From assembly GCF_008369165.1 (NCBI RefSeq), contig NZ_VOBA01000001.1, forward strand, positions 1,667,630-1,731,629: a stretch of DNA of 64,000 nt, given 5' to 3'. Origin of the DNA: Dietzia sp. ANT_WB102 (GTDB taxonomy: Bacteria; Actinomycetota; Actinomycetes; Mycobacteriales; Mycobacteriaceae). The translations under genes were made by a program, and so were the position numbers. The notes below the pieces were generated by a model. The model did not search any database, was not told the DNA's origin, and saw only the letters and a program-made list of their open reading frames with translations. Below are positions 1 through 9,048 of this stretch, piece after piece; positions within the stretch are counted from its first letter, which is position 1, and each line of letters starts with the position of its first letter.

Positions 1-752
1 CCGACCGCAAGACGATTCTGATTACCGGCGCCAGCTCTGGCCTCGGCGAGGGAATGGCCCGCCGCTGGGCCGTGCAGGGAAAGAATCTCGCGCTGTGTGC
101 GCGGCGGCTGGACCGCCTGGAGGAGCTTCGCGCCGAACTGCTGGAAGCGAATCCCTCGATCACGGTGGCGGTGCGCGAGCTCGATGTGGCAGACGGTGAC
201 GCGGTGGAGCGGGTTTTCGGCGAGCTCGATGCCGAGCTCGGCGGTATCGACCGTTTCGTACTCAACGCCGGACTGGGCAAGGGTGCCTCAATCGGTACGG
301 GGAAGGCGCACGCCAACCGGGAGACCGCAATGGTGAACGTGGTCGGGACGCTCAACCAGGCCGAAGCGGCGATGGAACTGCTCTTCACTCGGGGTGAGGG
401 GCACCTGGTGTTCATCTCGTCGGTGAGTTCGCTGCGAGGCATGCCGAAGGCCCAGAACACCTACGGGGCTACCAAGGCGTTCGTCTCCGCCCTGGCGCAG
501 GGCCTCTATGCCGAGCTCGACAATGCGGGCAGCCGGATCAAGGTGACGGACATTCTGCCTGGGTACATCCGCACCGACATCAACCGCTCGGTGAAGACCG
601 CGTTGATGACCGAGTTCGACGAGGGCGTCGACGCGCTGGTCAAAGCGATCGACGCCGAGCCCACCCGCGCACTGGTGCCGGCGAAGCCGTGGAAAGCGAT
701 CGGCCCGCTGCTGTCGCTCCTGCCCGAGAAGGTCACCCGCCGCTTCGTCTGA
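1..752 (+). CDS. Short-chain dehydrogenase/reductase, 5' end outside window
   Basis: NAD(P)-dependent oxidoreductase of the classical SDR family, substrate unknown. The reading frame is open from the first bases of the window and already shows the nucleotide-binding motif TGASSGLGEG, so the ATG at 54 is internal and only a few N-terminal residues are missing. Further SDR marks are NAG (in VLNAGLG), the catalytic Ser in ISSVSSLRG and the YGATK motif (Tyr-x3-Lys). About 249 residues are visible, the usual size. It lies tail to tail with pgi, as the SDR gene Rv0945 does in M. tuberculosis (from memory). Confidence 0.88.
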   Translation, partial: DRKTILITGASSGLGEGMARRWAVQGKNLALCARRLDRLEELRAELLEANPSITVAVRELDVADGDAVERVFGELDAELGGIDRFVLNAGLGKGASIGTGKAHANRETAMVNVVGTLNQAEAAMELLFTRGEGHLVFISSVSSLRGMPKAQNTYGATKAFVSALAQGLYAELDNAGSRIKVTDILPGYIRTDINRSVKTALMTEFDEGVDALVKAIDAEPTRALVPAKPWKAIGPLLSLLPEKVTRRFV

Positions 753-902
753 GCCACCTGTGGCCCTCTTCGGCCGTGCGGGGCATCGCTTGGCGCGCAG
801 TAGTGGGGCAGAACGGTGGTGTGGGGCGGGCAGGAGGTCGTCAGCTCGCGCCGCGGCAAGTGTCAGGTCCGCGCCCTCCCGATCCCGCAAGCTGGCCGGG
901 CG

Positions 903-2561
903 TCAGCGCCGGCCACGGGCCTCTCGGTATATCTCGACGAGGGAGTCGGTGGAGGAGTCGAAGGACGGGGCCGGGTGGGTGTCGGCGGTGAGGGCGCGAA
1001 GCAATTCACCAGCCTGGGCCTTACCCAGCTCGACGCCCCACTGGTCGAAAGCGTTGATGCCCAGGATCGCGGCCTGGGTGAACACCACATGCTCGTAGAG
1101 TGCGATGAGCTGGCCGAGGGTGCCGGGGGAGAGGGACGGCGCGAGGATCGTGGTGGAGGGCCGGTTCCCGGGCATGACTTTGTGCGGTGCGAGGGCGGGG
1201 TCGACGCCGTCGGCGATGACCTCCTCCTCGGTCTTACCGAACGCCAGAACTCGCGACTGCGCGAACAGGTTGGCCATGAGCAGGTCATGCATGGAGACCG
1301 CGTCCGACCCGCTGGACAGGGCGGCGTCCAGGTCCATGCCCGGGCGAGCGATACCGATGAAATCGACGGGCACCAGCTGAGTGCCCTGGTGGAGCAACTG
1401 GAAGAACGCATGCTGCCCGTTGGTGCCGGGCTCGCCCCAGTAGACCTCTCCGGTGGGGTAGGTGACGTCAGAGCCGTCGTGCCGGACCGATTTGCCGAGC
1501 GACTCCATGGTCAGCTGCTGCAGGTAGGCGGGGAAACGATGGAGATCCTGCGAGTAGGGGATGACGGCCTTGGACTGCGAGCCGAGGAAGGACGTGTACC
1601 AGATCCCCAGCAGCGCCATGAGGACCGGAGCATTGTCTTGCGGCGCCTCGGTGGCGAAGTGCTGATCCATTGTGTGGAAGCCCTCGAGCAACTCGATGAA
1701 CGCAGCCGGCCCCACCGTGATCATCACTGACAGCCCGATCGCAGAGGACACCGAGTAGCGCCCGCCGACCCAGTCCCAGAACTCGAACATGTTGTCCGCC
1801 GCGATGCCGAAGTCGGCGACCTTCTCGGCGGCGGTGGAAACGGCGACGAAGTGTGAGGCGATCGCTTCCTCTGATCCCAGTGCCTCGACGAAATGCCGAC
1901 GCGCCGCATGCGCGTTGGCCATGGTCTCCTGGGTGGTGAACGTCTTGGAGGCCACCACCACCAGGGTCGTGGCCGGGTTGATGTCGGCGAGGGTGGCCGA
2001 GAGGTCGGCGGGGTCGACGTTGGACACGTACCGGGCGTGGATGCCTGCCGTCTGGAACTGACGCAATGCGCTGTCGACCATCACCGGCCCCAGGTCCGAG
2101 CCACCGATGCCAATGTTGACCACCGTGTCGATACGCTCGCCGGTGTGTCCGGTCCACCCGCCGGAGCGGACGCGGTCGGAAAAGTCGGCCATGCGTGCCA
2201 GTACCCCGTGCACGTCGGCGACCACGTCCTGACCGTCGACGACGAGCTCGGCCTCGGCCGGGAGGCGGAGCGCCGAATGGAGAACCGCCCTGTCCTCGGT
2301 CGTGTTGATGTGGTCGCCCCGGAACATGGCAGCCCGTTGCGCCGGCAGTTGAGCGGCGTCGGCGAGATCGATGAGCGCGGAGAGGATCTCATCGGTGACC
2401 AGGTGTTTCGACAGGTCCACGTGGAGGTCGCCAGCGGTGACCGACATCCGGCGGCCGCGCTCGGGGTCCGCGGCGAACAATTCCCGCAGGGTCTGCTCAC
2501 CGATCGAGGGGACCAGGTCCTCCACCGCTGCCCACTGCTCAGTTGTACTGATGTCGGTCAT
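903..2561 (-). CDS. pgi: Glucose-6-phosphate isomerase
   Basis: Cytoplasmic enzyme interconverting glucose-6-phosphate and fructose-6-phosphate in glycolysis and gluconeogenesis. The 552-residue product has the family length. It carries the sugar-phosphate binding segment [12 protein letters not shown], the signature around [12 protein letters not shown], and [13 protein letters not shown] near the C-terminus. The frame stays open upstream to 2777, but MTDIST is chosen because the family begins just before the first helix and because a TAGCCT -10 lies exactly 7 nt upstream, which suggests a leaderless mRNA. It is divergent from the DUF5701 gene with 51 bp between the starts. Confidence 0.97.
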   Translation of the reverse strand: MTDISTTEQWAAVEDLVPSIGEQTLRELFAADPERGRRMSVTAGDLHVDLSKHLVTDEILSALIDLADAAQLPAQRAAMFRGDHINTTEDRAVLHSALRLPAEAELVVDGQDVVADVHGVLARMADFSDRVRSGGWTGHTGERIDTVVNIGIGGSDLGPVMVDSALRQFQTAGIHARYVSNVDPADLSATLADINPATTLVVVASKTFTTQETMANAHAARRHFVEALGSEEAIASHFVAVSTAAEKVADFGIAADNMFEFWDWVGGRYSVSSAIGLSVMITVGPAAFIELLEGFHTMDQHFATEAPQDNAPVLMALLGIWYTSFLGSQSKAVIPYSQDLHRFPAYLQQLTMESLGKSVRHDGSDVTYPTGEVYWGEPGTNGQHAFFQLLHQGTQLVPVDFIGIARPGMDLDAALSSGSDAVSMHDLLMANLFAQSRVLAFGKTEEEVIADGVDPALAPHKVMPGNRPSTTILAPSLSPGTLGQLIALYEHVVFTQAAILGINAFDQWGVELGKAQAGELLRALTADTHPAPSFDSSTDSLVEIYREARGRR

Positions 2562-2568
2562 GGCATCG

Positions 2569-2574
2569 AGGCTA
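2569..2574 (-). promoter_or_regulatory. -10 element TAGCCT for leaderless pgi
   Basis: On the minus strand the hexamer TAGCCT is followed by 7 nt and then the pgi ATG. Transcription would start at or next to the start codon. No convincing -35 was seen. Confidence 0.5.
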
Positions 2575-2612
2575 TCCGGGAATAACAGGGGGCCGCCGCC
2601 CGTTCCAGCGAT

Positions 2613-3272
2613 GTGACCCCCAGAGTTCATCCCGGATCCCCCCTTGCCGAGCAGGTCGAGCGCCTCGTCGATGTCGGCGTCCCCGAGCTCGCCGGTATCA
2701 CCGCCGAGAACCTGCGGGCCCACGCCCGCGCCCTCCCAGACGGTCCGGGCGACGACCGCGCGCTTGTGGCCGTCCACCCGTCCCTCGTGTCGACAGACCG
2801 ACTGGCCACCCTCATGCGCCGCGACGGCAAGGCGGGCTTCGTCGTCGTCGACATGACAGACCTGGCAGAGTTCACCCCCACCGACGACATCGACGTCCCG
2901 GACGCGCCACTGTATTTGCTAGAGGACGTGACACGCGGCGACGACATGCTGGGCTGGACCCCGACCGACGCCCACGCCGAGTTGGCCAATCGGGGCCGCA
3001 CCCCACTGACCGTCTCGGAGGGGATCAGCTGGCTGCTACAGGAACCGGGGCTGCTCGAACCCGGAAAGTGCTTCATGTGCATCGGCTCGCGCAAACCCAA
3101 GGAGGGCGGCGGCCTGGATTCGCGGACGCCCGCACTGTGGATCAGCGGCGGGACAGGCCGAGACGGCAGGGAGAACAAGGGCGCGCCCAAGGTGGGCTGG
3201 TGCTGGGCCAACAACCACCACACCTGGCTGGGCTTCGCTTCGACCGCCGTCAGGATCGGGCCGAGTCGGTAA
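2613..3272 (+). CDS. DUF5701 family protein
   Basis: Conserved actinobacterial protein of unknown function, 219 residues with a GTG start. I recognise it from conserved stretches such as [52 protein letters not shown] and [16 protein letters not shown]. Several Cys and Trp residues cluster in the C-terminal half, but no catalytic motif is evident. No signal peptide or membrane helix is seen, so it is probably cytoplasmic. It is divergent from pgi and converges on the chorismate mutase gene. The family assignment is from memory; the function is unknown. Confidence 0.8.
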   Translation: MTPRVHPGSPLAEQVERLVDVGVPELAGITAENLRAHARALPDGPGDDRALVAVHPSLVSTDRLATLMRRDGKAGFVVVDMTDLAEFTPTDDIDVPDAPLYLLEDVTRGDDMLGWTPTDAHAELANRGRTPLTVSEGISWLLQEPGLLEPGKCFMCIGSRKPKEGGGLDSRTPALWISGGTGRDGRENKGAPKVGWCWANNHHTWLGFASTAVRIGPSR

Positions 3273-3310
3273 CAGGCGCATCTGGTAGCCGGGCGCTCCT
3301 CGTACCCCAG

Positions 3311-3622
3311 CTAGTACCCCAGCCGGCCCCGACCGAGACGCAGGAGCATGCCCGCAAGGGTCTGCCCTTCCTCCCCGAGTGAGGAGAAACGCTCGTAAAC
3401 CTTGAGTTCCCGGGTGTGCACGAGCTTCGTACCGCCCGACCTCATGCGAGTGCGGCCAATGCGCCTGGAGATCTCGCTGCGGCGGACGATGGCGTCGAGA
3501 ATCTCGGCGTCCAGGCGGTCGATCTCCAGCCTCAACTCCTGGATCTCGGCCTCGGACAGCGGATCGTCGGTGCCGGAGGGGTCGGTGCCAGGGGAGTGGG
3601 GGCCGGCGGGGTCGGTGCTCAT
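3311..3622 (-). CDS. Intracellular chorismate mutase (AroQ-delta type)
   Basis: Converts chorismate to prephenate for phenylalanine and tyrosine synthesis. The 103-residue product matches the short all-helical mycobacterial enzyme (Rv0948c type). Helix 1 has EIQELRLEIDRLDAEIL, followed by an Arg/Lys-rich segment (RRIGRTRMRSGGTKLVHTRE), and the chain ends in RLGRGRLGY. In M. tuberculosis this C-terminal tail contacts DAHP synthase, which activates the otherwise weak mutase; the same is inferred here. Start chosen at MSTDPAG. A GATAAT-like hexamer 6 nt upstream suggests a leaderless start. Confidence 0.93.
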   Translation of the reverse strand: MSTDPAGPHSPGTDPSGTDDPLSEAEIQELRLEIDRLDAEILDAIVRRSEISRRIGRTRMRSGGTKLVHTRELKVYERFSSLGEEGQTLAGMLLRLGRGRLGY

Positions 3623-3666
3623 GACCGGATTATCCCACTGCTCCACTGCGCCGCAGAATGACCGTC

Positions 3667-3672
3667 TAGTGT
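3667..3672 (+). promoter_or_regulatory. -10 element TAGTGT for leaderless symporter gene
   Basis: TAGTGT is followed by 8 nt and the GTG at 3681. This spacing, seen at many genes in the window, supports that GTG as the true start over upstream in-frame codons. Confidence 0.45.
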
Positions 3673-3680
3673 TTCCGCCC

Positions 3681-5105
3681 GTGGAAAACTTCAACACGTT
3701 TCTCGCCAACATCGGATCGGTGATCTGGGGGCCGTTCGTCCTCATCCCGCTGCTGCTCGGCACAGGTCTGTTCCTGACGATCCGGCTGCGGATGCTGCAG
3801 TTCCGCAAGCTGGTGCCCGCCCTGCGGCTGGGCCTGGTCAAAAGGAAGGACGACGGCGGCGAGGGCGACATCTCGCAATACCAGGCGCTGACCACCGCCC
3901 TGGCGGCGACCGTCGGCGTGGGCAACATCGTCGGCGTCGCGACGGCCATCGCGCTGGGCGGGCCGGGGGCGCTCTTCTGGATGTGGATCACTGCGCTCGT
4001 CGGCATGGCGTCCAAATACTCCGAGGCGTTCCTCGGCGTGCGCTACCGCGTCACCGATGCCCGCGGCGAGAAGTCCGGCGGTCCCCAGTACTACCTGCAC
4101 CGCGGCCTCGCGGAAGTCTTCGGTCGCACCGGCGGCCGGATTGGCCTGGTCCTGTCGATCCTGTTCGCGGTGTTCGCCGTTCTGGCGAGCTTCGGCATCG
4201 GCAACATGACACAGGCCAACGCGGTGGCGACCCAGTTGGATAACTCGTTTGGCGTTTCCCATGCGGCTACCGGCATCGTGTTGTTCGTCTGCACCGGTGC
4301 CGTGCTGCTCGGTGGCATCAAGGCGATCGGCAGGGTCACGGCCGGGTTCGTGCCGCTCATGATCCTGCTCTACATCCTCGGCGGCCTCGCTGTGCTCGTC
4401 GCCAACTCCGAGCAGATCCCCGCAGCGTTCGGCCAGATCTTCTCGGGCGCCTTCACCGGGACGTCCGCGGTCGGTGGATTCGCCGGCTCGGCGATCCTTT
4501 ACGCCATCCAGATGGGCGTTGCGCGCGGCATCTTCTCGAACGAGTCCGGGATGGGGTCCGCGGCAATCGCGGCGGCGGCGGCCAAGACCACCCATCCCAC
4601 CCGGCAGGGTCTGGTGTCGATGACGCAGACGTTCGTCGACACCATCATCGTGGTCACCTTCACCGGGCTCGTCCTGGTCACCTCAGGGGTGTGGCAGGAG
4701 GGACGGGAGAGTGCCGGGACGATGACGGCCGACGCCTTCGCTTCCGCCCTACCTCAGGGTGACAAGCTCGTCGCCGTCTCGATCGCCTTCTTCGCCTTCT
4801 CCACGATCCTCGGATGGTCGTACTACGGCGAGCGGTGTATGGAGCGGCTGGTGGGCGCGCGTGGTGTGATCCCGTACCGCATGGTCTTCACCTGCGTGGT
4901 GTTCGTGGGAGCGGTCACCGAGCTCGAGGTGGTGTGGAACTTCTCCGACGTGATGAACGGCCTCATGGCCATCCCCAACCTCATTGGTCTGCTCTTCCTG
5001 TCGGGCCTGATCGTCCGCGAGACACGGCACTATCTGGACAACGATCCCGGCCTGACCGCGTCGGCGTCCCAGGTGAAGGAGTTCACGGGGGTCGGTCAGC
5101 GCTGA
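3681..5105 (+). CDS. Alanine/glycine:cation symporter (AGCS family)
   Basis: Integral membrane Na+- or H+-coupled importer of small amino acids such as alanine or glycine. The 474-residue product has about 11 hydrophobic segments and the family core GNIVGVATAIALGGPGALFW, then WITALVGMASKYSEAFLGVRYR, and NESGMGSAAIAAAAAKT in the middle. The frame is open upstream to 3402, but that extension covers the start of the chorismate mutase gene on the other strand. The GTG before ENFNTFLANIGSVIWGP fits the family N-terminus and has a -10 hexamer 8 nt upstream. The exact substrate cannot be read from sequence. Confidence 0.93.
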   Translation: MENFNTFLANIGSVIWGPFVLIPLLLGTGLFLTIRLRMLQFRKLVPALRLGLVKRKDDGGEGDISQYQALTTALAATVGVGNIVGVATAIALGGPGALFWMWITALVGMASKYSEAFLGVRYRVTDARGEKSGGPQYYLHRGLAEVFGRTGGRIGLVLSILFAVFAVLASFGIGNMTQANAVATQLDNSFGVSHAATGIVLFVCTGAVLLGGIKAIGRVTAGFVPLMILLYILGGLAVLVANSEQIPAAFGQIFSGAFTGTSAVGGFAGSAILYAIQMGVARGIFSNESGMGSAAIAAAAAKTTHPTRQGLVSMTQTFVDTIIVVTFTGLVLVTSGVWQEGRESAGTMTADAFASALPQGDKLVAVSIAFFAFSTILGWSYYGERCMERLVGARGVIPYRMVFTCVVFVGAVTELEVVWNFSDVMNGLMAIPNLIGLLFLSGLIVRETRHYLDNDPGLTASASQVKEFTGVGQR

Positions 5106-5129
5106 GCCCGGCTTGTCGGATCGAATGGG

Positions 5130-5135
5130 TAGATT
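5130..5135 (+). promoter_or_regulatory. -10 element TAGATT before uvrD1/pcrA
   Basis: TAGATT ends 9 nt before the helicase ATG, leaving at most a few leader nucleotides. No Shine-Dalgarno sequence precedes the ATG. Confidence 0.45.
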
Positions 5136-5144
5136 GGACCCACG

Positions 5145-7589
5145 ATGACCGACACCGCACACGCTCCCGCCCGCCCCATCTCACCCCTGCTCGACGGGCT
5201 TAACCCACAGCAGGCCGCCGCGGTCACGCACCGCGGCGGCCCGTTGTTGATCGTGGCGGGAGCGGGGTCGGGAAAGACCAGTGTGCTCACCCGACGCATC
5301 GCATACCTGCTGGCAGAGGGGGGTGCGCATCCCGGGCAGATCCTCGCGATCACCTTCACTAACAAGGCCGCCGCCGAGATGCGGGAGCGGGTGGCGGCCC
5401 TGGTCGGTCCGCACGCGGAGCGGATGTGGGTGGCCACGTTCCACTCGATCTGCGTGCGGATCCTGCGCGCTCAGTCCGCGCTGCTGGGGACGCGGAACTC
5501 GAACTTCACGATCTACGATTCGGATGACTCCCGGCGGCTGTTGGGGATGATCGCCAAGGAGCAGCAGCTCGAGGTTAAGAAGTTCACCCCGCGGATGCTG
5601 GCAACGGCGATCTCCAATCACAAGAACGAGCTGCGCGAACCGTCCGAGGCGATGGACCGTGCGCTCGAAGACTCCGACCGAACGGGGCAGACCGTCGCGG
5701 CCGTATACACGGAATACCAGTCGCGACTGCAGGCGGCCAATGCGTTCGACTTCGACGATCTGATCGGTGAGACCGTGGCGCTGCTCCGTGCGCACCCCGA
5801 GGTCGCGGCGTATTACCGACGCCGGTTCCGCCACGTCATGGTGGACGAGTACCAGGACACCAACCACGCCCAGTATGTGCTGGTGCGCACCCTCGTGGGT
5901 GGGGTGACGGGGGAGGACGACGGGGTGGGCGTCCCCCCGGCCGAGCTCTGTGTGGTCGGTGACGCCGATCAGTCGATCTACGCCTTCCGCGGTGCCACGA
6001 TCAGGAACATCGAAGACTTCGAGCACGACTACCCCGATGCCCGTTCCATCCTGTTGGAGCAGAACTACCGGTCCACGCAGACCATTCTGACGGCCGCGAA
6101 TGCCGTCATCTCGCGCAACCCGGGTCGCAGGGAGAAAAATCTGTGGACCTCTGAGGGCGCGGGCGAGCTGTTGGTGGGCTACGTGGCGGACAACGAGCAC
6201 GACGAGGCGAGGTTCATCGCCGGGGAGATCGACCGACTGGTGGACTCAGGTGCGGCGTCGTACTCCGACGTGGCGGTGTTCTACCGAACCAACAACTCCT
6301 CCCGCGTCGTCGAGGATGTGTTCGTGCGCCTCGGCCTGCCGTACAAGGTCGTGGGGGGCACCAGATTCTACGAGCGCAAGGAAGTTCGCGACGTCGTCGC
6401 CTACCTCAAGGTTCTCAGCAACCCGGACGACACGGTGGCGTTGCGCCGCATCCTCAACACCCCGCGGCGGGGAATCGGGGACCGCGCCGAGGCATGTGTG
6501 GTCGTTCACGCCGAGCAGCGGGGTATCGGGTTCGGCCAGGCACTGCGAGACGCGGCCGAGGGGAAGGTGTCGCTGCTGCCGACGCGGTCGGTCAAGGCGA
6601 TCGCCGGGTTCGTGCGGATGCTTGACGAGCTGCGCGGACGCCTTGACGGCGGTGATCACGCCGCCGGGGAGGACTCGGCGCCCGACGTCGGGGCACTCGT
6701 GGAAGCCGTGCTGGAGAGCACCGGCTACCGCGCTGAACTGGAGGCGTCCAACGACCCGCAGGACGCCGCCCGCGTGGACAACCTCAACGAACTGGTGGGC
6801 GTGGGCCGCGAATTCTCCTCGGAGGCCGCGCTGCAGCGCTCGGCGAAAGAGCAGGGTTTCGGTGTCGAGGCGGACGCTGACGACGAGCTGGACCAGGGGC
6901 TGGCCGAGCCCGGGTCACTCGCCGCGTTCCTCGAACGGGTCTCGCTGGTGGCCGACGCCGACCAGATCCCCGACTCCGACCAGGGCCAGGTCACCCTCAT
7001 GACCCTGCACACCGCCAAGGGGCTGGAATTCCCGGTGGTGTTCCTCATCGGCATGGAGGACGGGCTCTTCCCGCACATGCGGGCACTGGGCGACCCGGCC
7101 GAACTGTCGGAGGAGCGCAGGCTCGCGTATGTGGGCATCACGCGCGCCCGCAAGCGGCTCTACCTGACCCGCGCAATGATGCGGTCATCGTGGGGGCAAC
7201 CCATGACCAATCCCGGATCACGTTTCCTGGAGGAGATCCCCTCCGAGGCGATCGAGTGGCAGCGCGAAGAGCCGGCCGGTGGGGCGGGCTACGGGGACGA
7301 CGACTCGTACGCACCGCGCCGCCGTTTCGGAGGCGGTTCCGGTGGTGGCTACAGTTCGGGCGGGTTCGGCTCGTCTGGTGGACGGTCGGCGGGGATACCC
7401 CGCGCGAAGGCGTCCGGGCCTGCTCTCGAGTTGGCGCCCGGGGACCGGGTCACGCACGACAAGTACGGGCTCGGCAAAGTACTGTCCTGCGATGGCAGCG
7501 GGCCGCGGGCCACGGCGACCATCGACTTCGGTGCGTCCGGCAAGGTTCGGCTCATGCTCATCGGGGGCGTGCCGATGCAGAAGCTCTAG
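5145..7589 (+). CDS. pcrA: ATP-dependent DNA helicase PcrA/UvrD1 (SF1A)
   Basis: 3'-5' superfamily 1 helicase for nucleotide excision repair and replication-fork or transcription conflicts. The 814-residue protein contains the motifs in order: Walker A GAGSGKTS (about residue 40), TFTNKAA, motif II VDEYQDTN, motif III GDADQSIYAFRGA, motif IV NYRST, motif V TLHTAKGLEFPVVF, and motif VI EERRLAYVGITRARKRLYLT. A Gly/Ser-rich linker (about 725-755) joins a C-terminal Tudor-like domain, GDRVTHDKYGLGKVL, which in PcrA/UvrD binds RNA polymerase. The position between chorismate mutase and the M23 peptidase matches uvrD1 (Rv0949) of M. tuberculosis. Confidence 0.97.
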   Translation: MTDTAHAPARPISPLLDGLNPQQAAAVTHRGGPLLIVAGAGSGKTSVLTRRIAYLLAEGGAHPGQILAITFTNKAAAEMRERVAALVGPHAERMWVATFHSICVRILRAQSALLGTRNSNFTIYDSDDSRRLLGMIAKEQQLEVKKFTPRMLATAISNHKNELREPSEAMDRALEDSDRTGQTVAAVYTEYQSRLQAANAFDFDDLIGETVALLRAHPEVAAYYRRRFRHVMVDEYQDTNHAQYVLVRTLVGGVTGEDDGVGVPPAELCVVGDADQSIYAFRGATIRNIEDFEHDYPDARSILLEQNYRSTQTILTAANAVISRNPGRREKNLWTSEGAGELLVGYVADNEHDEARFIAGEIDRLVDSGAASYSDVAVFYRTNNSSRVVEDVFVRLGLPYKVVGGTRFYERKEVRDVVAYLKVLSNPDDTVALRRILNTPRRGIGDRAEACVVVHAEQRGIGFGQALRDAAEGKVSLLPTRSVKAIAGFVRMLDELRGRLDGGDHAAGEDSAPDVGALVEAVLESTGYRAELEASNDPQDAARVDNLNELVGVGREFSSEAALQRSAKEQGFGVEADADDELDQGLAEPGSLAAFLERVSLVADADQIPDSDQGQVTLMTLHTAKGLEFPVVFLIGMEDGLFPHMRALGDPAELSEERRLAYVGITRARKRLYLTRAMMRSSWGQPMTNPGSRFLEEIPSEAIEWQREEPAGGAGYGDDDSYAPRRRFGGGSGGGYSSGGFGSSGGRSAGIPRAKASGPALELAPGDRVTHDKYGLGKVLSCDGSGPRATATIDFGASGKVRLMLIGGVPMQKL

Positions 7590-7867
7590 GCTCGCGCTTC
7601 TGGATTTCGTTCAGGATTAGCTTTCACGAGGTCTTGGGCATCGGCTTGCTGGGATTCATCGCAGACCAGATGAGTATCCAGGTGGTCTTTGTGAGCATCG
7701 CTGTGATTCTGGTTGCTGCTCTTGGACCCTCGTTCGTCCTGAAGCAGCGCAGAAGGATCGCTGCCGAGCCGTCCGAGCTCCGGGCCCTGACCTCTGAACT
7801 GGAGAAACGCAGATTGATTGACTGCGGGATCCTACGCTTGAAGCGGCGACGCCCCGAACGGTCAGCT
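7590..7867 (+). pseudogene. 3' remnant of an MFS-type transporter gene
   Basis: Directly after the helicase stop, a +1-shifted frame encodes a coherent membrane-protein end with no start codon: ISFRISFHEVLGIGLLGF, then ADQMSIQVVFVSIAVILVAA, then a basic tail FVLKQRRR. The pattern of a short loop with Asp, a last hydrophobic helix and a basic cytoplasmic tail is typical of the end of major facilitator exporters. Base composition is visibly less GC-rich than the flanks. The frame runs on antisense into the M23 gene up to 7927, so its native stop is unclear. Best read as a decayed gene; a chance hydrophobic frame is the alternative. Confidence 0.5.
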
Positions 7868-8719
7868 ACCGGAGGAGCTGGATCCCTCGACGCTGCCGGC
7901 CATGGGATCGAGACCGCGCTCGAGTAGCCAGGTCAACGGATCGACGTGGTCCTTGCCTCCGTTGACGAGGACCTCGAAGTGCAGGTGGGAGCCGGTGGAG
8001 AATCCGAGCGAACCCATGCCCGCGATCTTCTGCCCGGCATGCACGCGCTCACCGACGGCGACGTCGAGAGACTGCATGTGGCCGTAGACGGTCATGGTGC
8101 CGTCGTCGGCCATGATGCGAATCCAGTTACCGAAACCCTGGGCCGGACCGGAGTCGATCACAGTGCCATCCGTGGCGGCGTAGATGTCCGAACCGGGCAC
8201 GTTCGCGATGTCAATGCCGGCGTGGAAGCTGCCCCAGCGCATCGCATAAGGCGAGGTGAACGCGCCGATTGCGGGCATGGCGACCTTCGGGCGCCGGGCC
8301 TGCTCCTCGGCGATCTCGCGCTGGGCATTGATCTCCGTGCCCGCGTAAAGCATCGTGGAACTGATGTCGTCGCTCGAAGGCCCTGCGGCGGAGACTGGGA
8401 CGACGACGACGGGCTCGGGGGCCGAGGGCGTCGCCGGGGCCGAAGTCGTCGGCGCGCCTGGGGTAGAAGTCGCGGGTGCGGGCTCTCCGTTAGCCAGAAG
8501 TGCGATGTCTCCGGCGTCGGCCGAATGGGTGCCCGTGTCACTCAAGGCAGAACCCGCCGACGCGGCGGAGACAGCGGCGCCCGCGGCGATGGCTAGAACG
8601 GCTGCACGCCCGCGCAGTGCCTGCGGCGGCGCGGGCATCCGGTGGCGACCGACCCGATGCGCACCGGCCGGCTGGACGACGACGGGGGTCGCTCGTAACT
8701 CGTGTTGCGACTTTTCCAC
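7862..8719 (-). CDS. M23 family metallopeptidase (LytM domain)
   Basis: Secreted or membrane-anchored zinc endopeptidase acting on peptidoglycan cross-bridges. After a basic N-terminus comes a hydrophobic segment (RAAVLAIAAGAAVSAASAG), a Pro/Ala/Thr-rich linker and the catalytic domain. This has HAGIDIANVPG (His-x3-Asp zinc ligands), YGHMQSLDVAVGERVHAGQ and GSHLHFEV (His-x-His). The frame is open to 9073 but would run into sucC. The GTG at 8719 has a good GAGGGG ribosome site 10 nt upstream, giving 285 residues. The neighbourhood (uvrD1, sucC) matches Rv0950c of M. tuberculosis. Confidence 0.92.
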   Translation of the reverse strand: MEKSQHELRATPVVVQPAGAHRVGRHRMPAPPQALRGRAAVLAIAAGAAVSAASAGSALSDTGTHSADAGDIALLANGEPAPATSTPGAPTTSAPATPSAPEPVVVVPVSAAGPSSDDISSTMLYAGTEINAQREIAEEQARRPKVAMPAIGAFTSPYAMRWGSFHAGIDIANVPGSDIYAATDGTVIDSGPAQGFGNWIRIMADDGTMTVYGHMQSLDVAVGERVHAGQKIAGMGSLGFSTGSHLHFEVLVNGGKDHVDPLTWLLERGLDPMAGSVEGSSSSGS

Positions 8720-8774
8720 CGTGTCGTTTCCCCTCTGTCGTCGCGTCGTGATCTTTTCGTGATGAACGTCGTCC

Positions 8775-8803
8775 AAAGTAACGGATCGGCAACAGGGCCG
8801 CAA
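8775..8803 (-). promoter_or_regulatory. Promoter of the M23 peptidase gene
   Basis: On the minus strand TTGCGG, a 17-nt spacer and TACTTT make a plausible sigma-A-type promoter. It would give a leader of roughly 48 nt before the GTG at 8719. Confidence 0.5.
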
Positions 8804-8834
8804 GACTCTCGAGGGTGGCTGGGTGAGGGGTGCG

Positions 8835-8848
8835 TCACATCGATGTGA
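8835..8848. promoter_or_regulatory. Perfect 14-bp palindrome, candidate operator
   Basis: TCACATCGATGTGA reads identically on both strands. It lies about 31 bp upstream of the -35 of the peptidase gene and 200 bp upstream of sucC. The half-sites point the opposite way to the CRP/GlxR consensus (TGTGA-N6-TCACA), so the binding protein is not assigned. Confidence 0.4.
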
Positions 8849-9048
8849 TTCACGCGCCCCGGAGGCGGGGCGGTGCCCGGGTGGGTGGAGTGGTGAATTG
8901 GTCCGACTGGGGGCTGGTGCGCTTTGTGATCCAGTGCACACAGCTACCCCCAGGGTGCGACGGGGAACACACCACACGCCTAGGATGAGGCTCGACTCGG
9001 CTTTACAACAGGGCCGGGCGAATCTACCCACGTCAAGATGGTGAGCTG

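Larger units (their letters stand above)
8720..9048. other. Divergent intergenic region M23 peptidase / sucC
   Basis: This 329-bp stretch has no convincing gene. It holds the peptidase promoter, a perfect 14-bp palindrome at 8835-8848, and a weak -10 candidate for sucC (TAGGAT at 8981-8986). A ydaO-type (c-di-AMP) riboswitch, common before actinobacterial wall hydrolases, was looked for by eye and not recognised. Confidence 0.6.

Noticed and set aside
8720-9048. ydaO-type c-di-AMP riboswitch upstream of the M23 peptidase
   Set aside because: The leader from the predicted promoter is only about 48 nt, and the conserved pseudoknotted core was not recognised in either strand.
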